A stretch of DNA of 64,000 nt, taken from assembly GCF_000815105.2 (NCBI RefSeq), contig NZ_CP010310.2, forward strand, positions 4,030,001 to 4,094,000. The letters are read 5' to 3'. A model generated the notes under the pieces. The model made no database searches. It was given only the letters and a program-made list of their open reading frames with translations, and was not told where the DNA came from. Both the position numbers and the translations under genes were made by a program. Position 1 is the first letter of the stretch. Each line of letters starts with the position of its first letter. Shown one piece after another: positions 53,498-62,099 of the stretch. Origin of the DNA: Pandoraea pulmonicola (GTDB lineage Bacteria > Pseudomonadota > Gammaproteobacteria > Burkholderiales > Burkholderiaceae).

Positions 53498-55279
53498 TCA
53501 GTGCGACGATCCCCCACCGTGGTCGCCGTCGGGTTGGTGCTCGAGCGTCTCCTTCAGTGCAATCTGGAGTTTCGCGTGCATGCGCACGAACCAGCTGCGC
53601 ATGGCGATCGCGAGAACCACCGTGCCCGCCACGATCAGCGCGATCATCTCGGTGGACGGCAGAATGCTTGCCGAGAGCGCCGCGACAAGCAGTATCACGC
53701 CGACCATCGCTGCGATCGGCAGAATCTCCGCCACCACCCGCCGCACCTGGAACGTATAGCGCCCCGTCAGGCTGGGCGGCACCGACAACTCCACGAGCAG
53801 CAGCGAGAGCGACTTGACCTTGCGATACACGGCGATCAGGAACGGCAGCGAGAGCACCAGTGCGCCGCCCCAGACCACGGCGCTTTGCAGGCTCGGATCG
53901 CCGACCCACGGCGACATCAGCTCCGCGAGCCGACGATAGAAGAACGCGCCGCCGAGGAAGATCGTCACGACGAGCGCGAGATTGATCGCCACGCTCACGA
54001 CGATCCGGCGAACGATGCTCACCAGCGCCGCGCTGTCCCCCGTCAGTTGAATGCTCTGCAGCCACTGCGTGTACTGGCCGAGCACGTAGGACAGGCGCCC
54101 CGGCATGATGCGCCCGAGCCAGCGCGTGAACGGATCGGCGCTCTTGATCAGATACGGCGTAAGCAGCGTGGTGATGACCGACACGGCCACGGCGATGGGA
54201 TACAGGAAGTCGCTCGTCACCTTGAGCGAGAGTCCCAGCGAGGCGATGATGAACGAGAACTCGCCGATCTGCGAGAGCCCCATGCCCACGCGCATCGACG
54301 TACTGCCGTCCTGCCCCGAGAGATAGGCGCCGAGACCGCACGAGACGATCTTGCCGATCACCACGGCCACCGTGATCACCAGGATCGGCCAGACGTACGT
54401 GGCCAGCACGTGCGGGTCGAGCAGCAGACCGATGGTGACGAAGAACACCGCGCTGAACATGTCGCGCAAGGGTGCCACGAGCCGCTCGATGGTGTGCAAC
54501 TCCCTCGCCTCGGCCATGATCGCGCCGATCAGGAATGCGCCGAGCGCCACGCTGTAGCCCATCTGGATCACGAGCAGGCAGAAGCCGAAGCACAGGCCGA
54601 GCACGACGACCAGCAGCATTTCGTCGCTCTTGAACTTCGCCACGTAGGCCAGGATGCGCGGCACGAGCAGAATGCCCACGACGAGCGACACCACCATGAA
54701 CAGCAGTAGCTTGCCGAGCGTGAAGGTCGCTTCGCCCGCATCGACCGAACCGCTGATCGCGATGCCCGAGAGCAGCGCGATCATGCCGATGGCAAGCACG
54801 TCCTCCACGATCAGCACGCCGAAGATGAGCTGCGCGAAACGCTCGCGCTTCATGCCGAGTTCGTCGAGCGCCTTCACGATGATGGTGGTCGACGAGACCG
54901 CCAGCATGGCACCGAGGAAAATCGAATCCATCGCCTTCCAGCCGAAGAAGCGCCCGATCTCGTAGCCGATCCACAGCATCAGCACGATCTCGGTGATCGC
55001 CGCAACGAATGCCGTCACGCCCACGCGGGCGAGCTTGCGCAGACTGAATTCCAGCCCCAGCGAAAACATCAGGAACACGACCCCGAGTTCGGCCAGGATG
55101 CCGATGGTCTTTTCGTCGTGTATCAGCGCGAACGGCGGCGTGTACGGGCCGATGATCACCCCCGCCACGATATAGCCGAGCACGACCGGCTGCCGGAACC
55201 GGTTGAAGATGACCGTCACGATACCCGCCAGCAGCATGATGACGGCCAGATCCTGAATGAAGTCGATGGCGTGATGCAT
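53498..55279 (-). CDS. CPA2 family monovalent cation:proton antiporter
   Basis: This 593-residue protein has a Na/H exchanger domain of about 12 helices in residues 1-380 (RQPVVLGYIVAGVIIGP, FLMFSLGLEFS, SSTTIIVKALDELG, QIGEFSFI) as in KefB and YbaL, and a further membrane region of about four helices at 430-560. The TrkA-N/RCK nucleotide-binding domain found in YbaL and KefB is missing, so K+ efflux regulated by glutathione is unlikely. ATG 55279 (MHHAIDFIQDL) is preceded by GGGGAG; the open frame upstream is basic and not conserved. Convergent with the thioesterase gene. Confidence 0.9.
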   Translation of the reverse strand: MHHAIDFIQDLAVIMLLAGIVTVIFNRFRQPVVLGYIVAGVIIGPYTPPFALIHDEKTIGILAELGVVFLMFSLGLEFSLRKLARVGVTAFVAAITEIVLMLWIGYEIGRFFGWKAMDSIFLGAMLAVSSTTIIVKALDELGMKRERFAQLIFGVLIVEDVLAIGMIALLSGIAISGSVDAGEATFTLGKLLLFMVVSLVVGILLVPRILAYVAKFKSDEMLLVVVLGLCFGFCLLVIQMGYSVALGAFLIGAIMAEARELHTIERLVAPLRDMFSAVFFVTIGLLLDPHVLATYVWPILVITVAVVIGKIVSCGLGAYLSGQDGSTSMRVGMGLSQIGEFSFIIASLGLSLKVTSDFLYPIAVAVSVITTLLTPYLIKSADPFTRWLGRIMPGRLSYVLGQYTQWLQSIQLTGDSAALVSIVRRIVVSVAINLALVVTIFLGGAFFYRRLAELMSPWVGDPSLQSAVVWGGALVLSLPFLIAVYRKVKSLSLLLVELSVPPSLTGRYTFQVRRVVAEILPIAAMVGVILLVAALSASILPSTEMIALIVAGTVVLAIAMRSWFVRMHAKLQIALKETLEHQPDGDHGGGSSH

Positions 55280-55751
55280 CCGATACGTTCTCCCCGCGGC
55301 GCGTTGCGCCGATATGACTGTTTTTGACGCCACGCCGATGTCGCGCCGCAGGCCCTCGGGGAGCTGCAGCGCAAACACAAGACGCGATGCTCGATGTGGG
55401 TGGGAAGCCAGCCGTGTGCTGCTGACTTGATAGACGTTGCGCCGGGTCGCTATCGATCGTCTCCGGGTCTGCCCCGGCCTGCCCGGTGAGTCGGCCGCCT
55501 CGCCGGCTCGCGCCATTACGGCCCGAGTGCGGGGTCGCCGACCTGCGCCGAACCAATATACGCGATGGGCGAACACGCGCGCAACCCAAGATTGACGGGG
55601 CTTTTCATAAAAAATTCCCGTTTTCCGCCTCCTCGATGAAATTTTTTTCCTTGCTTTTTGTCCCCGACACTTGTGAAATATCACAAAAATATCAATAGAA
55701 TTTCACAATGGCGACGGACTACCCCGCCGCCCATCCCGGAGTTTTAGACGC
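55280..55751. other. Divergent intergenic region with palindrome and short leader frame
   Basis: The 472 bases hold the promoters of the antiporter (minus) and DUF2848 operon (plus). The stretch 55600-55710 is AT-rich and contains the palindrome at 55671-55686. A 15-codon frame at 55708-55755 (MATDYPAAHPGVLDA) ends at a TGA that overlaps the DUF2848 start as ATGA. The part 55290-55560 has no recognisable feature. Confidence 0.55.
55671..55686. promoter_or_regulatory. Candidate operator of the DUF2848-GntR-amidase operon
   Basis: TTGTGAAATATCACAA is a 16-base palindrome with 6-bp perfect arms, with a related TTTCACAA half-site at 55700-55707. It lies in an AT-rich promoter region about 65 bases upstream of the operon and fits a GntR-type binding site; assignment to the operon's own GntR regulator is an inference. 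Confidence 0.5.
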
Positions 55752-56438
55752 ATGACTTCCCGTCTTACCTTTTCGGTGCCAGCCCCGAGCGCCACTGCCC
55801 CGGTCGCCGCGCCGGTCGACACGCTGATCATTGCCGGCTGGGCCGGACGCGACCGCGACGCCGTGGAGCACCACATCGCGGAATTGGCCGCGCTCGGCGT
55901 TCGCCGCCCGTCGAGCACGCCGTGCTTCTACCGGCTGGCACCGGCGCTGCTCTCGCAGGACGACGCCATCGACGTCGTCGGCGAGACGAGCAGCGGCGAA
56001 GCCGAATGCGTGCTCGTGCGCTGCGGGGACGAACTGCTCGTGAGCGTCGGCTCGGATCACACCGACCGCGAAGTCGAAGCGTACGGCGTGACCGTCTCGA
56101 AGCAGGTATGTGCGAAACCCGTCGCCCGCGAGGCATGGCGTTTCGACGAGGTGGCCGCGCACTGGGATCGATTGACGTTGCGCTCGTGGGTGACCGTAAG
56201 CGGCCAACGTCGTCTGTATCAGGAAGGCACCGTGGCCGGACTCCTGTCGCCACAGGAGTTGATGGCGAAGCTCGGGCCCGACGGCTTGCCGGCGGGTGCG
56301 GCCATGTTCTGTGGCACACTCGCTGCCATTGGCGGCGTGGCCGGCGGCGATGTGTTCGAGATCGAATTGCACGACCCGGTCCTCGGCCGCACGATCCGGC
56401 ATCGTTACGCCACCCAGGCGCTGGCGATCGCCGACTGA
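55752..56438 (+). CDS. DUF2848 family protein
   Basis: This 228-residue cytoplasmic protein matches DUF2848, a family distantly related to fumarylacetoacetate hydrolases. Typical stretches are DTLIIAGWAGRDRDAVEHHIAELA, GSDHTDREVEAYGVTVSKQVC near residues 97-117 and GTLAAIGGV near 188-196. Its reaction is not known to me. GGAG lies 11 bases before the ATG; a 15-codon frame ends exactly at its start (ATGA). It leads an operon with a GntR regulator (14 bases) and an amidase (2 bases), suggesting catabolism of an amide or cyclic imide-like compound. Confidence 0.85.
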   Translation: MTSRLTFSVPAPSATAPVAAPVDTLIIAGWAGRDRDAVEHHIAELAALGVRRPSSTPCFYRLAPALLSQDDAIDVVGETSSGEAECVLVRCGDELLVSVGSDHTDREVEAYGVTVSKQVCAKPVAREAWRFDEVAAHWDRLTLRSWVTVSGQRRLYQEGTVAGLLSPQELMAKLGPDGLPAGAAMFCGTLAAIGGVAGGDVFEIELHDPVLGRTIRHRYATQALAIAD

Positions 56439-56452
56439 CTCCGCCTGACCCG

Positions 56453-57205
56453 ATGCCCAACGACACTTCCCTCGAGTCCCATGCCCTGCCCGCCGCGGCC
56501 GCAACGTCCAGCACGGCGGCCGGCACCTCCGCGCCTCCTGCCCGATCGGATGCATCCCCAGCCTCGCCGACCAACGGCCGCAGTCTGACCGAGCGGGCGT
56601 ACGAGGCGATCAAGCACGACATCATCACGCTGCGTCTGCGCCCGGGCGAGACGCTCAACGAAGCGCAGCTGATGCAGTCGACGGGGCTCGGACGCACGCC
56701 GGTCCATCAGGCGATGCACCGGCTCGCGCTCGAGGGACTGCTGGTCATCCTGCCGCGCAAGGGCGCGATGGTGGCCCCCGTCTCATTGAACGACGCCCTC
56801 GAGATCATCGACGTCCGCATGATCAACGAGACGTACTGTGTCGAGCTGGCCGCCCGCGCGGCGACGCCGGCCGACCTCGAAGCCATCGCGGCCGTGCTGG
56901 CACGCTCGCGCGACGCCATCGCCGCGCGCGACGTCGCCGCCATGATGCGCATCGACCGCGACTTCCATCTGGCGATCTCGCGCGCTTCGCGCAATCAGAC
57001 GCTTGCCGAGCTGTTGCGCGGCCTGCACGAGCGCTCGCTGCGCTTCTGGTTTCTCGCATTGTCCACGCCGAGCCATCTGGAAGACGTCTACGAGGAACAC
57101 CTCGAACTGTATGAAGCGCTCGCCGCCCACGACGCCGAGCGCGCGCGCCGCGCCATTGCCCGGCACATCGAAGAATTCCGCACCCATATCCTGAAAGCGA
57201 TCTGA
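56453..57205 (+). CDS. GntR family transcriptional regulator, FadR/FCD subgroup
   Basis: This 250-residue protein has a winged helix at about residues 43-110 (LTERAYEAIKHDIITLRLRPGETLNEAQLM, LGRTPVHQAMHRL) and an FCD effector-binding domain at about 120-245 with the metal-binding type residues in DRDFHLAI and ARRAIARHIEEF. A 40-residue Ala/Ser/Pro-rich N-terminus precedes it. It is the middle gene of the DUF2848-amidase operon, so it probably represses its own operon and is relieved by the substrate. The palindrome at 55671-55686 is the likely operator. ATG 56453 lies 14 bases after the DUF2848 stop. Confidence 0.92.
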   Translation: MPNDTSLESHALPAAAATSSTAAGTSAPPARSDASPASPTNGRSLTERAYEAIKHDIITLRLRPGETLNEAQLMQSTGLGRTPVHQAMHRLALEGLLVILPRKGAMVAPVSLNDALEIIDVRMINETYCVELAARAATPADLEAIAAVLARSRDAIAARDVAAMMRIDRDFHLAISRASRNQTLAELLRGLHERSLRFWFLALSTPSHLEDVYEEHLELYEALAAHDAERARRAIARHIEEFRTHILKAI

Positions 57206-57207
57206 CC

Positions 57208-58593
57208 ATGAGCACCGACGCCATCGATCTGCAACGCCCCCTGTCCGAACTCGCCGCCGCGCTCGACGCCGGGCGCACTACCAGCCGCGCCCTCACCGAG
57301 CAGGCCCTCGCGCGCATCGCCGACCCCACCGGCCAGGGCAGCGTCGTCTTCACCCAGGTCGACGCGCAGGCCGCACGCGAGGCTGCCGACGGCCTCGACG
57401 CGCTGCGCCGCGCAGGCGCCCGTCTCTCGCCGCTCATGGGCATTCCTGTTTCGGTGAAGGATCTGTTCGATGTCGCTGGCCAGGTCACGCGCGCCGGCTC
57501 GAAAGTGCTCGACGATGCCCCCGCGGCCACGCGCGACGCGCTCGCGGTGGCCCGTCTTCGTCAGGCGGGAGCGGTGATCGTCGGGCGCACCAACATGACG
57601 GAGTTCGCCTTCTCGGGACTTGGCCTGAATCCCCATTACGGCACGCCCCGCTCGCCGTGGCGGCGCGCCGAGGGCCATATTGCAGGCGGCTCGTCGTCGG
57701 GCGCGGCGGCATCGGTCGCCGACGGCATGGCCGCCGTGGGGCTTGGCACCGACACGGGCGGCTCGATCCGCATCCCGTCGGCGTTCTGCGGCCTGACCGG
57801 TTTCAAGCCGACGGCGGCCCGGACACCGCGCGACGGCGCGTTGCCGCTCTCGACGTCGCTCGATTCGGTCGGCCCCATCGGTCGTTCGGTGGATTGCTGC
57901 GCGCGCGTCGACGCGATTCTCTCGGGCAATCCGGTCGACGAATCGCCGCTCGTGCCGCGTCACGTGCGCGGCATGCGTTTCGGCGTGTTGACCAACTATG
58001 TGCTCGACGGTGCGGAGCCGGCGGCCATCGCCATCTACGAACGCGCGCTGTCGGCTCTCGCGAAGGCTGGCGCCACGCTGATCGAATTCACATTCGAGCC
58101 GTTCGACAACCTGCCCGCGATCAACCGCTTCGGCTTCTCCCCCATCGAAGCCTTTGCATGGCACCGCAAGCTGCTCGCCGAACGCGCACAGGACTACGAT
58201 CCGCGCGTGCTCGTGCGCATTCGCAAGGGCGAGCCGGCCGGAGCCGCCGATTACATCGATCTGCTCGAAGCGCGTGCGGCGCTCATGGCTGCGGCGAATC
58301 CCGTCTGGCAGAGCTTCGACGCCGTGCTGTGCCCGACCGTGCCGCTCACGCCGCCGGCCATCGCACCGCTCGAAGCCAGCGACGAGACCTTCACCGCGAC
58401 CAACGCACTCGTGCTGCGCAACCCGACGGCGATCAACATGATCGACGGCTGCGCGTTCTCGCTGCCCTGTCAGGCCGAGGGCGAGGCGCCGATCGGGCTG
58501 ATGCTTAGCGGCGCGGCCGGTGACGACGCCCGCCTGTTTCCGGTCGGCCGCGCCATCGAACAGACGCTGCGCGCCGCCGGGCTCGGCGGCTGA
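57208..58593 (+). CDS. Amidase signature family hydrolase
   Basis: This 461-residue enzyme has the Ser-cisSer-Lys catalytic triad of the amidase signature family: K84 in VSVKDLF, S162 in GGSSSG and nucleophile S186 in TDTGGSIRIPSAF, with the spacing of 24 residues between the serines as in fatty acid amide hydrolase. GHIAGGSSSGAAASVADG, FKPTAARTPRDGALPLSTSLDSVGP and the C-terminal LPCQAEGEAPIGLML are family segments. Substrate unknown. It starts 2 bases after the GntR stop and ends the operon, so DUF2848, GntR and amidase belong to one pathway. Confidence 0.92.
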   Translation: MSTDAIDLQRPLSELAAALDAGRTTSRALTEQALARIADPTGQGSVVFTQVDAQAAREAADGLDALRRAGARLSPLMGIPVSVKDLFDVAGQVTRAGSKVLDDAPAATRDALAVARLRQAGAVIVGRTNMTEFAFSGLGLNPHYGTPRSPWRRAEGHIAGGSSSGAAASVADGMAAVGLGTDTGGSIRIPSAFCGLTGFKPTAARTPRDGALPLSTSLDSVGPIGRSVDCCARVDAILSGNPVDESPLVPRHVRGMRFGVLTNYVLDGAEPAAIAIYERALSALAKAGATLIEFTFEPFDNLPAINRFGFSPIEAFAWHRKLLAERAQDYDPRVLVRIRKGEPAGAADYIDLLEARAALMAAANPVWQSFDAVLCPTVPLTPPAIAPLEASDETFTATNALVLRNPTAINMIDGCAFSLPCQAEGEAPIGLMLSGAAGDDARLFPVGRAIEQTLRAAGLGG

Positions 58594-58672
58594 GCGGTCA
58601 ATGCCGCCGCTGGCCGCAAACGTCTGATTTTCGAGCAAAAAGTTCCGTGATTTTTCGTCTCACGCGCGGATC

Positions 58673-58696
58673 GGGCTGGGGTTACAATCCCAGCCC
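58673..58696. promoter_or_regulatory. Dyad with TACAAT in the loop upstream of dsbB
   Basis: GGGCTGGG (58673-58680) and CCCAGCCC (58689-58696) flank an 8-base loop holding TACAAT, which could be a -10 box. It lies 68 bases before dsbB. A hairpin or operator role is possible; no T-run follows. Confidence 0.45.
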
Positions 58697-58763
58697 AAGT
58701 GCCTGCCGCCCGGCGTCATGCGGGGATTCGCGGGATCTGTGATGGCCCACCGCCCGAAGTGAC

Positions 58764-59276
58764 ATGAACGCTCAAATCGACCCGGCCCTGCGCCGCGAAC
58801 GCAAACTGTATTTCCTGATGACCGTCGTCAGCCTCGCTTTGCTGGGCGGCGCCCTGTACTTCCAGTACGTCCGCCACGAGGATCCGTGCCCCCTGTGCAT
58901 TCTGGCGCGCTACGCGCTGGTGCTCATCGCCATCTTCGGTCTGGTGGGCGCCGTGTCGCGAAGCTGGGCGGGCATTCAGGTTGCGCGCCTGCTCGCCGCG
59001 CTGTCGGCGATTGGCGGCATGGCGGCGTCTGCCTATCTGATCTACGTGCAGGCCAACCCGCTGGTCAGTTGCGGCTACGACGTGGTCGAGGCGTTCGTCG
59101 ATGCGCTGCCGACGTCGCGCTGGCTCCCGCAGGTCTTCCAGGTACAGGGCATGTGCCAGACCGTGCACCCGCCGATTCTGGGTCTGACGTTGCCGATGTG
59201 GTCGCTCGCCGCATTCGTGGTGATCTTCCTGTCGCTGGCGCTGCATCGTCCGCGCCGTGCGATTTCGCTGCGCTGA
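58764..59276 (+). CDS. dsbB: Disulfide bond formation protein DsbB
   Basis: This 170-residue inner-membrane protein has four helices and reoxidises DsbA using ubiquinone. The two periplasmic cysteine pairs are present: C42/C45 in EDPCPLC and C103/C131 in VSCGYD and QGMCQTVHP. The spacing of these residues follows the E. coli protein (C41/C44 and C104/C130). The ATG at 58764 has no obvious strong SD. It is monocistronic, with a hairpin region 70 bases upstream, and is convergent with the LysR gene at 59378. Confidence 0.96.
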   Translation: MNAQIDPALRRERKLYFLMTVVSLALLGGALYFQYVRHEDPCPLCILARYALVLIAIFGLVGAVSRSWAGIQVARLLAALSAIGGMAASAYLIYVQANPLVSCGYDVVEAFVDALPTSRWLPQVFQVQGMCQTVHPPILGLTLPMWSLAAFVVIFLSLALHRPRRAISLR

Positions 59277-59377
59277 GGCATCCCAGCACATCTCCGCTCA
59301 CCTCGCGCTTCGGCCACGCCGGCCGGCAACCGCGCTCGGCAAACGTCGAACGCCGCGAACGACTCGCCGCCGCTCAC

Positions 59378-60379
59378 TCACGTCCGGGCCAGTGCGGGCG
59401 ACTCCGCACCGCCGCCATTGGCGGCATCGAGCTCGGTGGCCACTTCCGCCACCCGCCGACGCAGCCACGTCACCTCGGGCGCGGCGTGCGTGCGCTCGTG
59501 CCAGAGCTGATAGAAGCGCATCGGCGGAAACGCGAACGGCGACGGCAACACGCGAATCGGCAGATAGCGGGCGTAGTGCTGCGCGAACTGGCGCCCGGTC
59601 GTAAACACCAGATCCGTGCGCATCAGCACGTACGGCACCAGCCCAAAATACGGCATCGTCATCTGAATGTTGCGGCGCAGGCCCTGCTCCGCGAGACAGC
59701 CGTCGATGAAGCTCTGCCGCTCGGCGACATACGGCGTGGGCGCCAGGTGCGGCAGCTCCAGATAGTGCTTGAGCGAGATGCCCTTGTTCGCCAGGGGATG
59801 TTGCGCGCCTAGCATGCAGACCACCTCGTCGTCGAACAGACGCGACATATGCAATTGCGGCGGCGGTTCGAGCCAGTTGCCGATGACCACGTCGAGCGTG
59901 CCGTTCTCCAGCGCACCCGCGTAGTCGAAACCGGCATTGATCGGCTGCACGTGCAGACGTGACGACGGCGCGTCGCGCCGCAGCACTTCGGCGATGTTGG
60001 GCAGGAAGACGGCGTCGAGGTAGTCGGGTGCGCCGAGGCGGAAGGCGCGCGTGGTCGTCTGCGGCGCGAATTCCGTCGTGGGATGCGTGATGCGGTCGAT
60101 GGCGGCGAGTGCATCGGTGGCGTATCCAAGCAGTTCGCGGCCGCGCTCGGTCGCGACCATGCCGCTCTTGCCGCGCACCAGGATGGCGTCGCCCGTGATC
60201 TCGCGCAGACGGCGCAGCGAGTTGCTGATGGCCGGCTGCGACTGGCCGAGCTTGAGGGCCGCACGCGAGACGCTCTGCTCTGTGAGCAGCGTATGGAGCA
60301 CCCGCAGCAGGTAGGCGTCGATCTGTTCGCGGAGTCTTTGCATGGGCAGGGGGCGCTCTGGCGGCTGGGGTTGAGCCAT
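59378..60379 (-). CDS. LysR family regulator next to xdhAB
   Basis: This 333-residue protein has the LysR helix-turn-helix (about residues 15-75, LLTEQSVSRAALKLGQSQPAISNSLRRLREI) and an effector domain at about 105-310 with APDYLDAVFLPNIAEVL, DVVIGNWLEPPPQLH and HPLANKGISLKHYLELPHL. It resembles the NodD/PcaQ-like subgroup. It is divergent from xdhA over 235 bases and probably controls it. ATG 60379 is kept; an ATG 36 bases downstream (MQRLREQ) would give the more typical LysR N-terminus. Neither has an SD. Confidence 0.9.
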   Translation of the reverse strand: MAQPQPPERPLPMQRLREQIDAYLLRVLHTLLTEQSVSRAALKLGQSQPAISNSLRRLREITGDAILVRGKSGMVATERGRELLGYATDALAAIDRITHPTTEFAPQTTTRAFRLGAPDYLDAVFLPNIAEVLRRDAPSSRLHVQPINAGFDYAGALENGTLDVVIGNWLEPPPQLHMSRLFDDEVVCMLGAQHPLANKGISLKHYLELPHLAPTPYVAERQSFIDGCLAEQGLRRNIQMTMPYFGLVPYVLMRTDLVFTTGRQFAQHYARYLPIRVLPSPFAFPPMRFYQLWHERTHAAPEVTWLRRRVAEVATELDAANGGGAESPALART

Positions 60380-60614
60380 AGTTTATGACAATGCCGCATC
60401 ATCGGGGCGACCGAATAGGCATCATCATGGCCACGAAATATTTCCCCTCGCCGCCGGTGCTATCTTCGGCTCATCCCCACGCCGGACCCGTCCCGGCGCG
60501 GTCCCCCGGCGGTGTCGGCGAGCGTCAGTGGCCTTTGCAGACGTTTCGGACGCCCCCCAACACCGCCGGGCGGCATTCCAACGACGCATCAATCACTGCA
60601 CTACACTGAGAACC

Positions 60615-62087
60615 ATGGAGACACAAGCCATCCGCTTCTATTACCGCGGCAAGGTGCACGAGGTCACGGGCGAGGCCACGACCCGCACCGTGCTTCAGTA
60701 CACGCGCGAAGACCTGCACTGCACCGGCACCAAGGAAGGATGCGCCGAAGGCGATTGCGGCGCCTGTACGGTCGTGATCGGCGAATTGACCGGCGATGGC
60801 AACGTGGATCTGCGCGCGGTCAACGCGTGCATCCAGTTTCTGCCCACGCTCGACGGCAAGGCCCTGTTCACCGTGGAGGATCTACGCGCTCCGACCGGCG
60901 AGCTGCACCCGGTGCAACAGGCGCTGGTGGACTGCCATGCGTCGCAGTGCGGCTTCTGCACGCCGGGCTTCGTGATGTCGTTGTGGGCCATGTATCTGAA
61001 TCGTCCCGCCGAGGCGGGCTGTCCCGACCGCCGCGAGATCGACGACGTGCTCTCCGGCAATCTTTGCCGCTGCACGGGCTACCGGCCGATCGTCGACGCC
61101 GCGCAGAAGATGTTCGACCTCCCGCGCCGCGAATTCGACCGCGCCGCCCTGGCCAGACAACTGCAGGCGCTGCAACGCGGCGACACGTTCGCCTACGAGC
61201 ACGACGGTCACGTCTTCCATGCACCGCGCACGCTCGCCGAGCTCGGCCGCCTGCGGGCGTCCTACCCCGACGCCCGCATTCTCGCCGGCAGCACCGACGT
61301 GGGCCTGTGGGTCACCAAGCAGTTTCGCGAACTCAAGCACCTGATCTACATCGGCCAGGTCGCGGAACTGCGCGATATCTCGGAAGGTCCGAACGGCATC
61401 CATATCGGCGCAGGCGCCTTGCTCAACGATGCTTTCGATGCGCTCGTCAGACACTATCCAGACCTTGCCGAACTGCGCCAGCGCTTCGCCTCGTTCCCGA
61501 TCCGCAACGCGGGCACGCTGGGCGGCAACGTCGCCAACGGCTCGCCCATCGGCGATTCGATGCCCGCGCTGATCGCGCTCGGCACGCGCATCGTGCTGCA
61601 TCGCGAAGGCGTGGTGCGCGAGATGCCGCTCGAGGACTTCTATGTGGCCTATCAAAAGACTGCGCTCGAAGCCGGTGAATTCGTGCAGGGCATTCGCGTG
61701 CCCTTTCCCGCCGACGCGCAACGCTTCCGGACCTACAAGCTCGCCAAGCGCTTCGACCAGGACATCTCGGCCGTATGCGCCGCGTTCGCCATCGAGCTCG
61801 ACGGCGGCACCGTGCACGCCGCGCGCGTGGCCTTCGGCGGCATGGCGGCCACGCCCAGACGCGGCAGCGCCATCGAAGCGGCGCTGAACGGCCGGCCGTG
61901 GACCGAAGCGACCGTACGAGCCGCGATGGCCGCCCTGCCCACGGACTACCAACCGCTCTCGGACATGCGAGCCACGAGTGCCTATCGCCTGGCCGGCGCG
62001 CAGAATCTGCTGTATCGTTTTTTCCTGGAAACGCGCCCCGACGCGCCGCTCGCGGCGCACGAAGTCAACGCGTTCGCCAACGTCTAA
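60615..62087 (+). CDS. xdhA: Xanthine dehydrogenase small subunit (Fe-S/FAD)
   Basis: This 490-residue subunit has an N-terminal [2Fe-2S] domain with cysteines 43, 48, 51 and 73 (GCAEGDCGACTV), a second [2Fe-2S] domain with ASQCGFCTPGF and CRCTGYRP near residues 115-160, and an FAD domain from about 190 (AGSTDVGLWVTKQF, NAGTLGGNVANGSPIGD). Together with XdhB it oxidises hypoxanthine and xanthine to urate. ATG 60615 was chosen because it begins the conserved IRFYYRGKVHE strand. XdhB starts 12 bases after it. Confidence 0.95.
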   Translation: METQAIRFYYRGKVHEVTGEATTRTVLQYTREDLHCTGTKEGCAEGDCGACTVVIGELTGDGNVDLRAVNACIQFLPTLDGKALFTVEDLRAPTGELHPVQQALVDCHASQCGFCTPGFVMSLWAMYLNRPAEAGCPDRREIDDVLSGNLCRCTGYRPIVDAAQKMFDLPRREFDRAALARQLQALQRGDTFAYEHDGHVFHAPRTLAELGRLRASYPDARILAGSTDVGLWVTKQFRELKHLIYIGQVAELRDISEGPNGIHIGAGALLNDAFDALVRHYPDLAELRQRFASFPIRNAGTLGGNVANGSPIGDSMPALIALGTRIVLHREGVVREMPLEDFYVAYQKTALEAGEFVQGIRVPFPADAQRFRTYKLAKRFDQDISAVCAAFAIELDGGTVHAARVAFGGMAATPRRGSAIEAALNGRPWTEATVRAAMAALPTDYQPLSDMRATSAYRLAGAQNLLYRFFLETRPDAPLAAHEVNAFANV

Positions 62088-62099
62088 CCGGAGTTGCCC

